Part shown: one piece after another, positions 54,225 to 62,708 of the stretch
Layout: each line of letters starts with the position of its first letter
Position numbering within the stretch: the stretch's first letter is position 1
Assembly: GCA_947466075.1 (NCBI GenBank)
Contig: CANIBP010000005.1
Span: forward strand, 1 to 64,000
Direction of reading: 5' to 3'
Length of the DNA stretch: 64,000 nucleotides
Source of the DNA: Verrucomicrobiaceae bacterium
Lineage (GTDB): Bacteria; Verrucomicrobiota; Verrucomicrobiia; Verrucomicrobiales; Verrucomicrobiaceae
Translations under genes and position numbers: made by a program
Notes under the pieces: model-generated
Told to the model about the DNA's origin: nothing
What the model saw: only the letters and a program-made list of their open reading frames with translations
Databases searched by the model: none

Positions 54225-54973
54225 ACTAGCACCTCCATTGCAGTCTCGATGAATTTCACCTGTGCACGCACTCGCTTATCCAGATCAAATTCCGAGGGTG
54301 TTTCAAACGTCATCGTCAGCGGGCAGCTACGCACATGCAATTCGATCGCCTCCGGCATACCGGGAAGATGTGCGGGCAGTGTGCGACGGCGGATCACCCC
54401 GCTCTTAGCACGCTGACCATCGATGGTTTTGCGCGGATCAGGTGCGATCACACGCGCGCAGCGCTCAATGATGGCGTGGCCTGCCGTCTGGCGCGCCTGA
54501 TTCAGCTCATAAAGATAAATCCCCTGAGCGTCATAGTCCTCGTGCAAGCAAAGGCCAAAGCGCATCGCCTTGCTGGTAATCCAGCGCTGCCACGGGCCGC
54601 AGATCACATCCGCCGCATCGTGAAAGCGACGATTGATGTCGATGCCACGATGATCCGCCCGCGTGTTGAGGGTCAAGCCGACCGGATTGAGGCACGGGGC
54701 GATGAGAAACGAGCCGCGTTCAATTTCATGAAGATTCTTTTCCGCCCACAGCAGCAATCCCCAGGCCGCGCCCGGTTCATCACCATGCACGCCGGAGGAA
54801 AGATAGGCCGCTGGTTGCCCTGCTTGTGCTGCGGTCGATTCTATCACGATCACCGGCAATTCATTGACTTTGCACAAGGTCTTCAGACCACAACCCGCCC
54901 TGCGCGCAAGCACGCGCCAACGCTGGATGAGGTGCTGCGCGTCATGCGCGCGGTGGTTGGGAAGCAACTTCAC
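54221..54973 (-). CDS. M14-family zinc carboxypeptidase / desuccinylase-like
   Basis: A 250-residue enzyme starting at GTG 54973; an in-frame TAA lies just upstream and no earlier start exists. Zinc ligands are in GVHGDEPG (His63, Glu66) with a later His in CLHEDYD. The substrate arginine is in IDINRRFHD, and the general base Glu is in MTFETPSEF. Proportions resemble murein-peptide amidase (MpaA) or succinylglutamate desuccinylase-like M14 enzymes. No signal peptide, so a cytoplasmic role such as muropeptide recycling is likely. Confidence 0.8.
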   Translation of the reverse strand: MKLLPNHRAHDAQHLIQRWRVLARRAGCGLKTLCKVNELPVIVIESTAAQAGQPAAYLSSGVHGDEPGAAWGLLLWAEKNLHEIERGSFLIAPCLNPVGLTLNTRADHRGIDINRRFHDAADVICGPWQRWITSKAMRFGLCLHEDYDAQGIYLYELNQARQTAGHAIIERCARVIAPDPRKTIDGQRAKSGVIRRRTLPAHLPGMPEAIELHVRSCPLTMTFETPSEFDLDKRVRAQVKFIETAMEVLV

Positions 54974-55015
54974 GCGCGGAGAATGGCGGGTTTACGCCAG
55001 CATGCAATCACGGCA

Positions 55016-56431
55016 TCACTTGGCTTTCTTCTTCAGTTTCTTCTCTTTTGTCGGCCCCTTGGTGCTGCCTTCGTTCTTGGCCACTTCTTCTGGCTCAGGA
55101 ATGCGTCCTTGATCGTTGGTCTGCTCGATCCATGTCTGTAAAACACCACTTAGACGCTCCAACGCGGCGCGATGCTCGGGCGCATTTGATTTCGCGAGGT
55201 TGTGAATCTCAAACGGATCCGTTTGTAAATCGTACAGCTCCTCCTCCGGCATCGTCGGTGCGGCAAGAACGGCCTGCTCAGGCGTCAGTTTGTCTTGATC
55301 TGCGAGTTCTTTGATCAAGTTCCACACGGGATACTGCTTCTCCTTGTAGGCGTTGAATTGCAAAAAAGGCCGATCCGGCGTGAAATTGCGGATGTAGCGA
55401 TAGCGCACGTCACGGACGGTGCGGAAACGGAACACAGTCATGTCGCAGCGATCCCGTGCACCAAAAACATAGTCACGTGGCGCCTCCGCCTTATCGCCCA
55501 AGAATACCTGCCCCTGCATGCCATCTGGTTTCGCGATTCCTGCCCAAGAGAGCGATGTCGCAGTCAAATCAATGCTCATGAGCAAGCGGTCACTCACTTT
55601 GCCAGGCTCAAAGCCTGTTGGAGTCGCGATACCAGACGGCCAACTCATGATGAGCGGAACGTTGAGCCCTTCCTCGTAGCAGAACTGCTTCCCACGCACG
55701 TGGGCCTGGCCGTTGTCGCCGAAGAAACAGATAATCGTGTTTTCCAGCAAGCCATCGCGTTTCAGCAATGCCATGACCTTGCCGATCTTCTCATCGATCG
55801 CAGTTGCCGCGTCGAGATATTCCGCCCAGTCCTTCCGGGTGACCTCATGGTCGGGATAATACGGCGGGATCTGCACCTTCGCCGGATCGGCATGTGGTGC
55901 CGCATGAAAAGTGCGGTGCGTTTCCTGAAAATTGATCTGCGCGTAGAAGGGCTGGTGCGCCTTCAATTCATCCCAGTTGGCCGACTCGAAGGGCTTCTGC
56001 GGCGCGTTGAAGTTCCAGTCCGTCTTTCCCGCGCCTTTGAATCCCGCCTCTGCTGGCAACTCCTTCACATTCGCCGTAAAGTAGCCTGCCTCATGCATGC
56101 GCTCGCTGATCAGTTTCACACCCGCAGGCAACGCGTAGCCGTCATCGCGGTGCGAGCGATGATTATGCGCGCCAATGGTGGTCTGGTACATGCCCGTGTT
56201 GAAAGCGGAGCGGCTCGGCGAGCACACCGGTGCCGTTGTGAAGAACCGCGTGAAACGCATCCCCTTCGCCGCGATGCCGTCCAGCACCGGCGTGGACACC
56301 TCCTTCGTGCCATAGCAACCCAAATGCGGCCCAAAGTCCTCCGCGATGAGCCACAGGATGTTCGGGCGCTTCTGCTCGGCATGAAGCGTGATGGCAAAGA
56401 CAAGGCAGCAGAACGTGAGCAGTCGGATCAT
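55016..56431 (-). CDS. Type I sulfatase, secreted
   Basis: A 471-residue sulfatase from the ATG at 56431 (signal MIRLLTFCCLVFAITLHAE). The metal site is IAEDFG (Glu31-Asp32, instead of the commoner Asp-Asp). The formylglycine motif is C70-SPSR followed by SAFNTGMYQTTIGAHNHRSH, with GDNGQAHVRGK later. AEDFGP and the HNHRSH stretch resemble heparan N-sulfatase-type proteins of Verrucomicrobia and Bacteroidetes; substrate not proven. It has a Lys-rich C-terminus. It lies 28 bp after the dehydratase and 42 bp before the M14 gene. Confidence 0.9.
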   Translation of the reverse strand: MIRLLTFCCLVFAITLHAEQKRPNILWLIAEDFGPHLGCYGTKEVSTPVLDGIAAKGMRFTRFFTTAPVCSPSRSAFNTGMYQTTIGAHNHRSHRDDGYALPAGVKLISERMHEAGYFTANVKELPAEAGFKGAGKTDWNFNAPQKPFESANWDELKAHQPFYAQINFQETHRTFHAAPHADPAKVQIPPYYPDHEVTRKDWAEYLDAATAIDEKIGKVMALLKRDGLLENTIICFFGDNGQAHVRGKQFCYEEGLNVPLIMSWPSGIATPTGFEPGKVSDRLLMSIDLTATSLSWAGIAKPDGMQGQVFLGDKAEAPRDYVFGARDRCDMTVFRFRTVRDVRYRYIRNFTPDRPFLQFNAYKEKQYPVWNLIKELADQDKLTPEQAVLAAPTMPEEELYDLQTDPFEIHNLAKSNAPEHRAALERLSGVLQTWIEQTNDQGRIPEPEEVAKNEGSTKGPTKEKKLKKKAK

Positions 56432-56459
56432 ACGCCCAGCATGCGCCAAACGACCACTT

Positions 56460-58151
56460 TCAGGCAAGCACAGAATGACGCTGAAGTGTCCACCGCGGTA
56501 CACAGCCCTCATGCGCTTGTGAAACGGTGGCGGCAAAGTCGGCAAGATAGCCAAAGGGGTGTGTCACCACCGGGATGGTGCAGTCGCGGGCATCGAGATC
56601 GGCTTTGACCTCAATGGTGCCACCGAGGAGGTCGAATTCGATCTCATCATCATTCTGTACGCGTGCAATCGGGCCGCCGAGGACGGCCTCCGGGGTGCAA
56701 TGCACACCCACCGCGCCGGCGGAGACGCCGGACACGCGGCCATCGGTGATGAGGGCGACTTTGCCGTAGAGCTCCGGAACTGCCAATGCGGCACTGGCGA
56801 CGTGCATCTCCGGCATGCCAAGCGCCACCGGCCCGCTGCCGCGGATGATGACAATGTGGCCGGGTTTGATACGGCCTTCGGCGGCGGCATCGAACACACC
56901 TTTGCTGTTCTCGAAGCAGATCGTGCGGCCGCTGAATCGTGGTTCCTTGAGCGATGAGACTTTGAAGACCATCCCGTGAGGGGCGATGTTGCCAAAGCAC
57001 ACCTGAATGTCGGCGTAGTCTTTGAAGGGCTTGTCGTGCGGCGCGATGAGATCGTTCGGAAACGGCACCGCTTTGGCGCTGGCGAGATTTTCGGCCAAAG
57101 TTTGGCCGGTGACGGTCAGGCATGAGCCGTCGAGCAATCCCGCATCATAGATGTGCTTCAACAGCATCGTGGTGCCGCCGAGGCGATGCAGATCGACCAT
57201 CGTGCCGCGGCCGCGTGGCGCAAAGCTGCACAGGACGGGCACTTTGCGGCAGATCGCCTGCACGTCGCGCAGCGTGAAGTCCACGCCGGCCTCGCGGGCG
57301 ACGGCGAGGAGGTGGATGACGCCGTTCGTGCTGCCGCCGATGGCCGCGATGGCCGTCATGGCGTTCGTCAGCGACTGCTTGGTGATGATGTCGCGTGGAC
57401 GGATGTTTTTTTCGAGCAAATTGCGCACAGCTTTGCCAACGCGGAGGCATTCTTCACGCTTTCCGGCCTCGATGGCGGGCATGGATGAAGTGTCCGGTAG
57501 GCTGAGGCCCATTGCCTCCAGTGTGATGCCCCAGGTATTGAACGAAGCCGCGATGCCACAGCCACCAGGGCCAGGGCAAGCGGTGCGGATGATCTGCTCG
57601 CTTTCTTCATAGCTCATAGTGCCCTGGCTTTCCTTCGCGGCAGCGTCATAGACATCGAGAATGCTAGTAGGCACGCCTTTGTGGCAGCCAGGCATGATGC
57701 TGCCACCGTTGACGATCAGACCGGGGAAATTCGTGCGGGCCAGCGCCATGGCAAAGGCGGGGCCGTTTTTATCGCAATGATGCAGGCCGATGATGGCGTC
57801 GTAGCTGTGCGCGGTACAGATCATCTCAGCGCCATTAGCCATGAGATTGCGGGAGCAGAGCGAGGCCGCGCCGCCAATGTTGCCCTGCGTGATGTTATCA
57901 CTCGCCGGTGAGACACCGAAGGGAAAGCCGACCATTCCCGCCTCTGCACAGCCCTGGGCGAGGAGCTTGGCGAGTTCGTGTGCGTGGACGTTGCAGATGT
58001 TGCCGTCGAGGAGCGGAGTTCCGATGCCAATTTGTGCTTTATCGAAATCCTCTTCCTTAAAGCCAAGCCCCCAATAGAAGGCCGTGATACCGCGCTGCCA
58101 GCCACGGGTGACGTTGCGCGAGTTCCAGTTGAGCGATGATTGTGTGGACAT
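56460..58151 (-). CDS. ilvD: IlvD/Edd-family dehydratase
   Basis: A 563-residue member of the Fe-S dehydratase family that includes dihydroxy-acid dehydratase (IlvD), 6-phosphogluconate dehydratase and sugar-acid dehydratases. Candidate Fe-S and Mg ligands are in NICNVHAHELA, HHCDKNGPA and GPGGCGIAASF. The late DGRVSGVSAGAVGVHCTPEA holds the catalytic Ser region, and GGPIARVQNDDEI closes the family pattern. Several positions are unlike canonical IlvD (CDKNGP for CDKTTP, SDNITQGN for SDGIAMGH), so a sugar-acid dehydratase is a real alternative. It is the first gene of the seven-gene minus-strand run. Confidence 0.75.
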   Translation of the reverse strand: MSTQSSLNWNSRNVTRGWQRGITAFYWGLGFKEEDFDKAQIGIGTPLLDGNICNVHAHELAKLLAQGCAEAGMVGFPFGVSPASDNITQGNIGGAASLCSRNLMANGAEMICTAHSYDAIIGLHHCDKNGPAFAMALARTNFPGLIVNGGSIMPGCHKGVPTSILDVYDAAAKESQGTMSYEESEQIIRTACPGPGGCGIAASFNTWGITLEAMGLSLPDTSSMPAIEAGKREECLRVGKAVRNLLEKNIRPRDIITKQSLTNAMTAIAAIGGSTNGVIHLLAVAREAGVDFTLRDVQAICRKVPVLCSFAPRGRGTMVDLHRLGGTTMLLKHIYDAGLLDGSCLTVTGQTLAENLASAKAVPFPNDLIAPHDKPFKDYADIQVCFGNIAPHGMVFKVSSLKEPRFSGRTICFENSKGVFDAAAEGRIKPGHIVIIRGSGPVALGMPEMHVASAALAVPELYGKVALITDGRVSGVSAGAVGVHCTPEAVLGGPIARVQNDDEIEFDLLGGTIEVKADLDARDCTIPVVTHPFGYLADFAATVSQAHEGCVPRWTLQRHSVLA

Positions 58152-58186
58152 GCGAGACAGATGCTACGCAGGATGCCGCTAGACGC

Positions 58187-58224
58187 CAAAAAAAAGCTCC
58201 CGGCCTGCGAGCAGACCGGGAGCT
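58187..58224 (-). terminator. Rho-independent terminator of the first porin-like gene
   Basis: A perfect 9-bp inverted repeat, AGCTCCCGG (58195-58203) and CCGGGAGCT (58216-58224), with a 12-base loop. On the minus strand it is followed by a run of eight T. It lies 45 bp after the stop at 58270. Confidence 0.92.
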
Positions 58225-58269
58225 ACCAACTAATCAGATTTGAATTTAGGGCATCAAGCCTCTGATGAT

Positions 58270-59190
58270 TTAGAACGCGAAGCTAAGCTTCGTGCCCCAG
58301 AAGATTTCATTTTGCGTGGTGTTGAGGCTCGCACGCAGTTTTTCGGAGTGGTTCAGCGCTACATAGGAAGTCCATGTGACGGCCTTGGTGAGCTTGACTG
58401 GGACTGCCAGGGTATAGAGGACATGGGTGAAGCCCGTCGTCGAAGCGTTGGTCAGCGGCTGTGCTTTATTACCAAACAACATTGCGGGATTGGAACCATT
58501 GCCGGTGTAGTAATCAATGCCGTAGCCGGTGGCGACGGAAGGCACAATGCTCAGCCAATCATTGACTGCGAAGGTGTAGTCCGCAGCAAGCGAAAGGTAC
58601 TGGCCGGAGATTCGGAAGTCGTAGTAGTAGCCGGCATAGAGGTTGAAGGCCTTGTAAGGCACCGCAACCGTAAATCCAAGCTCACCTGCACCCTTCAAAC
58701 CGAATTCAGGGTCATTACCTGCATTTGGAGCACCAACCATGCTACCAGCATAAGCATCTGGATAGAAGTAATATTGATACTGCATGCCGAACTTGGCCCA
58801 ACCGGCGTTGTAAGACAGGCTGGTTATGGCATCGATTTCCGAGTATTGGAAACCACTAGGGTTATGGCTAAGCCCGCCACCTGGATATGGAGTGCCGGCC
58901 GTGTTGATGTAGGCACCGCCGATGCCCCAGGTCAGCTTGTCTGTGATCGGCACGCTGATGTTGAGGGCGGACCACATGATGTTGTCAGCGAACCAGAGGC
59001 CGCGGAAGTAATAACGGCTGTCGTAGCCGGCGTCGAAGGTGGCTCCGATGGAGTCGAACAGGGCGCTTGGTTCCACTGGGGGAACCGGAGCTTTAGCTGG
59101 GGCGGTACCGGCGGTTGCGTTCAGCGCTGCACAAGCGGCGAGAACGGCCACAGACTTCGCGATGAGGGATGTCATGCTTTTTGGCTTCAT
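58270..59190 (-). CDS. Outer-membrane beta-barrel protein (TorF-like putative porin)
   Basis: A 306-residue protein with a signal peptide (about residues 1-27, ending NATAG) and an Ala/Pro linker (APAKAPVPPVEP). The rest is an alternating aromatic/polar beta-barrel (GATFDAGYDSRYYFRG, FGMQYQYYFYP, YAGYYYDFRISGQY) ending in the C-terminal signature TKLSFAF. GYDSRYYFRG is typical of the TorF/TIGR02001 putative porin group. A probable channel for small solutes. It shares leader, linker and barrel plan with the gene at 59786. Confidence 0.85.
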   Translation of the reverse strand: MKPKSMTSLIAKSVAVLAACAALNATAGTAPAKAPVPPVEPSALFDSIGATFDAGYDSRYYFRGLWFADNIMWSALNISVPITDKLTWGIGGAYINTAGTPYPGGGLSHNPSGFQYSEIDAITSLSYNAGWAKFGMQYQYYFYPDAYAGSMVGAPNAGNDPEFGLKGAGELGFTVAVPYKAFNLYAGYYYDFRISGQYLSLAADYTFAVNDWLSIVPSVATGYGIDYYTGNGSNPAMLFGNKAQPLTNASTTGFTHVLYTLAVPVKLTKAVTWTSYVALNHSEKLRASLNTTQNEIFWGTKLSFAF

Positions 59191-59720
59191 GTGATGTGTT
59201 TGGTCGAGTTTCGTTTGTTGGTGTTGAGGCGCTGTTCTGACCGGGAAGTCAGTGCAGCTTTCAACTGAGGGTTAAGCAGTTGCCGTGCCATGTTATTACC
59301 GATCTTGGTATTGTAATTACAATAACTTCGATATCCATGAATAATTTGCATGTTTATGACGTGGAGAATTATGATTAAATGCCCCCCCCTGATGCCTGCG
59401 TTTGGTTCTACACGTGGCGATGGTGCGCTATCGCCCTTCTCGGTCAAAAGCAGCCACCAGGGGAAAATGAATGGCAGCACTCTAGAGAGAGCCAGTCCTC
59501 GGGTGTTTTCGGTCAAACAAGGCTGCTGAAAATTCCAATGGGCTGAATTGATTGCTCAGCCTGGACACAACCTTTTAGCCATCTAGCCCCAGCACACTCC
59601 AGCGCAAAGACGCTTTCGCGCTCTCGTGAACTCAACGGAATCGTTGCAGCTAAGTCAGCTGGCAGCGACTTGCACAGTCCTCATAGAATCAGCAACCGAA
59701 CAAAATCTTGAATTTTGTCT
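59191..59720. other. 530-bp intergenic region upstream of the porin-like gene
   Basis: No convincing gene. A 109-codon minus-strand frame (59187-59516) has no family features and overlaps the porin start. The region is AT-richer than its surroundings and contains a 16-bp perfect palindrome at 59309-59324 and a run of seven C near 59391. I read it as a long promoter/leader for the gene at 59190. A tRNA-like fold was looked for by eye and not found. Confidence 0.6.
59309..59324. promoter_or_regulatory. 16-bp perfect palindrome (candidate operator)
   Basis: tattgtaattacaata is its own reverse complement. It lies 119 bp upstream of the porin ATG on the minus strand in an AT-rich intergenic region. 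Size and position fit a dimeric regulator site; the regulator is unknown. Confidence 0.55.
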
Positions 59721-59754
59721 ATAAAAAAACCTCCCGGCTTTCGCCGGGAGGTTT
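59721..59754 (-). terminator. Rho-independent terminator of the second porin-like gene
   Basis: A 12-bp stem, AAACCTCCCGGC (59727-59738) and GCCGGGAGGTTT (59743-59754), around a 4-base loop, with a T-run on the minus strand (bases 59729-59723). It lies 31 bp after the stop at 59786. It has the same CTCCCGG core as the terminator at 58187. Confidence 0.93.
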
Positions 59755-59785
59755 AACCAATGAATTGGATTCGTTCTGAGAACGA

Positions 59786-60652
59786 TTAGAAGCGCACGCT
59801 AAGAGTCACACCACCATAAACCAGAGTGCTGACATAATTGTCAGGGGTTCCGTTTTGTGGCAGATTCTGCATGCCGCTCAAAGGCGCATTGACTGCAATG
59901 TATGGAGTTAATGTCGCACGGCTGTTAAGCTTGATCGGGAACTGAAGGCCAGCAGTGACAGCCGTAAAGCTGGTCACATTATTGCGATTCCAAAGACCAC
60001 CCGCAATACCAACGTTTTTGGCAAACTGCCAGTTCATGTTGTGGCCATAGCCAATCGTGGCATAGGGAACAACACTGATGGAGTCCGTGACTGCGATCGT
60101 AGAACTCGCCGTAAGGTCGAAGTAGTAGTAGCTGTTCACGAAGTCATAGTTGGCGCTGGATTTGATGTTGATCGGGCCGAGGGCCGTAACAAGACCAAGC
60201 TGCACTTCCTGACCGTCGTTCATCCCGCCAGTGGTGTTAAGCACACCCATGTTGCGATAATAACGATAGCCCAAGCTCAGAGTGGCCGGACCGAAATCAC
60301 GGGCCAGAGCAGCACCGACTTCAGCGCGCTGGAAGGAGGCACCGCCAACGCCCAGAGGCATGAAGGTGTCCTGATCACTAGCAAGGGAACCATATTGAGC
60401 ATCCCAGTTGAGAGTGGTTCCTTCGACAAGCAGAAGTGAACCATTAACTCCGGCACGGACCCAATGTTGGCCGAAGTTCATACCACGCCACACGTAGTTG
60501 GTGTCGTAGCCGATGGAGGCAGTGATACCGAGGTCATCGTTCACCGGAGCGGGAGCGATAGGGTTTTTAGGAGCGGGTGCGGTTCCGGCCACAACGGGAG
60601 TGGCGGCCAGTGCCAAGAACCCCAGCGTTTTCAGCAATGCATTCAATTTCAT
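59786..60652 (-). CDS. Outer-membrane beta-barrel protein (TorF-like putative porin, paralogue)
   Basis: A 288-residue exported barrel (signal MKLNALLKTLGFLALAATPV, cut near VAG). It has an Ala/Pro linker and barrel strands such as TASIGYDTNYVWRGMNFG, ATLSLGYRYYRNMG and VNSYYYFDLTASST, ending GVTLSVRF with the C-terminal Phe of outer-membrane proteins. It is a paralogue of the gene at 58270 (both have GxDxxYxxRG). It has its own terminator, so the two are separate transcripts that may be differently regulated. Confidence 0.85.
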   Translation of the reverse strand: MKLNALLKTLGFLALAATPVVAGTAPAPKNPIAPAPVNDDLGITASIGYDTNYVWRGMNFGQHWVRAGVNGSLLLVEGTTLNWDAQYGSLASDQDTFMPLGVGGASFQRAEVGAALARDFGPATLSLGYRYYRNMGVLNTTGGMNDGQEVQLGLVTALGPINIKSSANYDFVNSYYYFDLTASSTIAVTDSISVVPYATIGYGHNMNWQFAKNVGIAGGLWNRNNVTSFTAVTAGLQFPIKLNSRATLTPYIAVNAPLSGMQNLPQNGTPDNYVSTLVYGGVTLSVRF

Positions 60653-60933
60653 AGTCTGATTATGTTGGTATTAGGTTGGTTGGTTTGAGGTCGGACACTC
60701 GCATGTGATGGTTTGAAACTAGTCCAAACCAACGTACGTGAGCCGTTCAGATGCAGATGCTAGCAGGTAGCGTAGCTGCTGAAAAGAACTTTTTTGCTTT
60801 TTGGGACACTTTTTTCAAGGGGCGGCATGGATACAGCTACATTGTCAACTTTTGCTTAACAGGCCGTACACTCAGCAATCTTAATGAACCTCTATGATTG
60901 TATGGCCTAAAAGAAGCTGGTTTAAGTTCTCCA
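60653..60933. promoter_or_regulatory. Divergent intergenic region with a 7-bp-arm dyad
   Basis: A 281-bp region between the porin-like gene and the matrixin-like gene, probably holding both promoters. TGGTTTG (60709-60715) and CAAACCA (60725-60731) form an inverted repeat about 57 bp upstream of the porin ATG. Two T-runs near 60790-60815 are the only other marked feature. No confident -10/-35 pair was assigned. Confidence 0.4.
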
Positions 60934-61548
60934 ATGAGCCGCTTTTTGGTCCTGTGCCTATTTTATTCAATAGGGCTCTTGCCGCTTCATTCTGATAATG
61001 TTTTACCTCAGCTCACCTTGCGAGTCCGGGCGCATCTGATGCAGTCTGTCCTGCAACCTAGGCACCAGACATCATTGAATGCGGCCGCAGTAAGCTCCTT
61101 GTTTAACGAGGTAAATGCCATCTGGGCACCTGCGGGTATTCGTTTTCAGTTGGAGGCGGTCGATGCTGTGCAAGCCCTCGATATTGTACCCAAAAGGTGG
61201 TTTGAGAGAGATCGTAACTGGGTGAAATCTGCCATACCTACTCAACACTTCAGCCCCACTGCCATTGATGTGTGTTTTGTCAGAGAGATGGGGCCGAATG
61301 GCTTTTTTTATGGTGAACCAGTCGTGGTCTGCGAGGCACCTGAATTTACCAAGGTCCGCGGTGGAGCAAACGACCCCGTCGCCCGAGTAATCGCGCACGA
61401 GCTAGGCCATGTGCTGTTTCTGCAACATCGTCAGGATCACACCAATCTCATGGCCTCTGGGCGCGACGGTGTCTTCTTGAACGCAGAGGAGATCCGAGAT
61501 GCACGGCAGCGTGCCTTGCAAATTCTTGAGCAAGCGCCCACGCCTTAG
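60934..61548 (+). CDS. Matrixin-like zinc metalloprotease, secreted
   Basis: A 204-residue exported protein from the ATG at 60934 (signal MSRFLVLCLFYSIGLLPLHS); a TTG at 60898 would extend it by 12. The zinc motif is HELGHVLFLQH (His155, Glu156, His159, His165), followed by the Met-turn NLMA. This is the metzincin layout, but the usual Gly in HExxHxxGxxH is Phe162 here. WAPAGIRFQLEAV is typical of bacterial matrixin-like proteins. It overlaps the convergent bioF-like gene by 4 bp at the stops. Confidence 0.8.
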   Translation: MSRFLVLCLFYSIGLLPLHSDNVLPQLTLRVRAHLMQSVLQPRHQTSLNAAAVSSLFNEVNAIWAPAGIRFQLEAVDAVQALDIVPKRWFERDRNWVKSAIPTQHFSPTAIDVCFVREMGPNGFFYGEPVVVCEAPEFTKVRGGANDPVARVIAHELGHVLFLQHRQDHTNLMASGRDGVFLNAEEIRDARQRALQILEQAPTP

Positions 61549-62705
61549 CTCTGAAGTGCCGACTGCAAAATCTGGCCCAGCGACTCGATCTGGCAGGCTG
61601 TATGCGAGGCGCTGACGGTGATACGCAGCCTAGCAGTGCCACGGGCGACGGTGGGATAACGAATGCAGGGAATGAGAAACCCGGCTTCTCGCAGCCTGTC
61701 GCTAGCCTGCATGGCTAATCGTTCATCACCTAAAATGACGGGCAGAATGGCCGCTGGCGTTGTTGGAAACTCAACGCCAGCCACAGAAAGCAGGCTTTTT
61801 GTTTGGGCAGCGTTGTCATGCAGCGCTTTCCTCAGAATGTCACCTTGCGCGCTGCGAACCAGTTTCACGACAACACCAAGCGCGTAAGCCTGATGGATCG
61901 GTGGAGCCGTCGAATAAATAAAACTGCGCGCACGGTTGACCAGCAGGTCGATGACCTGACGCGACGCGGCGAGATAGCCGCCACTTAGTCCTAAAGCCTT
62001 GCTCATCGTGCCCATGTGCAAATCCACCCGCTGAGCTACGTCGAGTTCGGCAGCGAGACCTCGACCCTGCGGCCCCAGCACACCCACCGCATGGGCTTCG
62101 TCTAATAGCAGCCAGGCTCCGTGTTTGTCTTTGAGTTCGACGATCTCCCGCAGCAGTGCCGCATCACCGTCCATGCTAAAAATTGACTCCGTGACGACCA
62201 ACACACGCCCTTTGGCCATTTTCAGCAAACGTTCGAGTTTTTCGAGGTGATTGTGTGGGAAAACACGAATCGTCGCGCCACTCAAACGTGCGGCATCAAC
62301 AAGACAGGCATGACACAATTTGTCCAGAATGATGGTGTCGCCTACGCCAACCAGTGCCGGAATCGTCCCCAGCGCCACCGCGAAGCCACTGCTGAAGCTT
62401 AGCGCCGCCTCGGTGCCCTTGAAATCGGCCAAGGCTTCTTCCAATTCGACATGCACACGATGCGTGCCGCACACCAGCCGCGAGGCACCCGAACCGCCGC
62501 CATATTTTGCCGTGCCTTCTTCGAGCGCAGTACAAATTTCCGACGAACCCGCGAGCCCAAGATAGTCGTTGGAAGAAAAATTGATCCACTCGCGGCCACC
62601 GGCTCGAACGATGACGCCATCCACCTCATCGAGTGGCCTCAACTCACGCCACAGCCCCTGCGCACGCAGTTCATCAAGCTGTGTTCCGATGTTCCATGCA
62701 TCCAT
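61545..62705 (-). CDS. bioF: 8-amino-7-oxononanoate synthase (BioF) / alpha-oxoamine synthase
   Basis: A 386-residue PLP-dependent acyltransferase of the alpha-oxoamine synthase family. Motifs seen are NFSSNDYLGLAG, GSGASRLVCGTHRVHVELE, LLLDEAHAVGVLGPQGRG and GTMSKALGLSGGY (PLP lysine). BioF condenses pimeloyl-CoA or -ACP with alanine in biotin synthesis; Kbl and SPT-like enzymes share the fold, but the length and HRVHVELEEALADF region favour BioF. No other bio genes are in the window. It starts 3 bp after the TPR gene, so the two are one operon. Confidence 0.85.
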   Translation of the reverse strand: MDAWNIGTQLDELRAQGLWRELRPLDEVDGVIVRAGGREWINFSSNDYLGLAGSSEICTALEEGTAKYGGGSGASRLVCGTHRVHVELEEALADFKGTEAALSFSSGFAVALGTIPALVGVGDTIILDKLCHACLVDAARLSGATIRVFPHNHLEKLERLLKMAKGRVLVVTESIFSMDGDAALLREIVELKDKHGAWLLLDEAHAVGVLGPQGRGLAAELDVAQRVDLHMGTMSKALGLSGGYLAASRQVIDLLVNRARSFIYSTAPPIHQAYALGVVVKLVRSAQGDILRKALHDNAAQTKSLLSVAGVEFPTTPAAILPVILGDERLAMQASDRLREAGFLIPCIRYPTVARGTARLRITVSASHTACQIESLGQILQSALQS

Positions 62706-62708
62706 GCG

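Noticed and set aside
59187..59516. 109-codon minus-strand frame upstream of and overlapping the porin start
   Set aside because: No motif and unlikely composition; it spans the probable promoter and palindrome of the porin-like gene.
59536..59700. Possible tRNA or small RNA in the gap between the porin-like genes
   Set aside because: Short complementary patches are present, but no cloverleaf, anticodon arm or T-arm consensus could be drawn.
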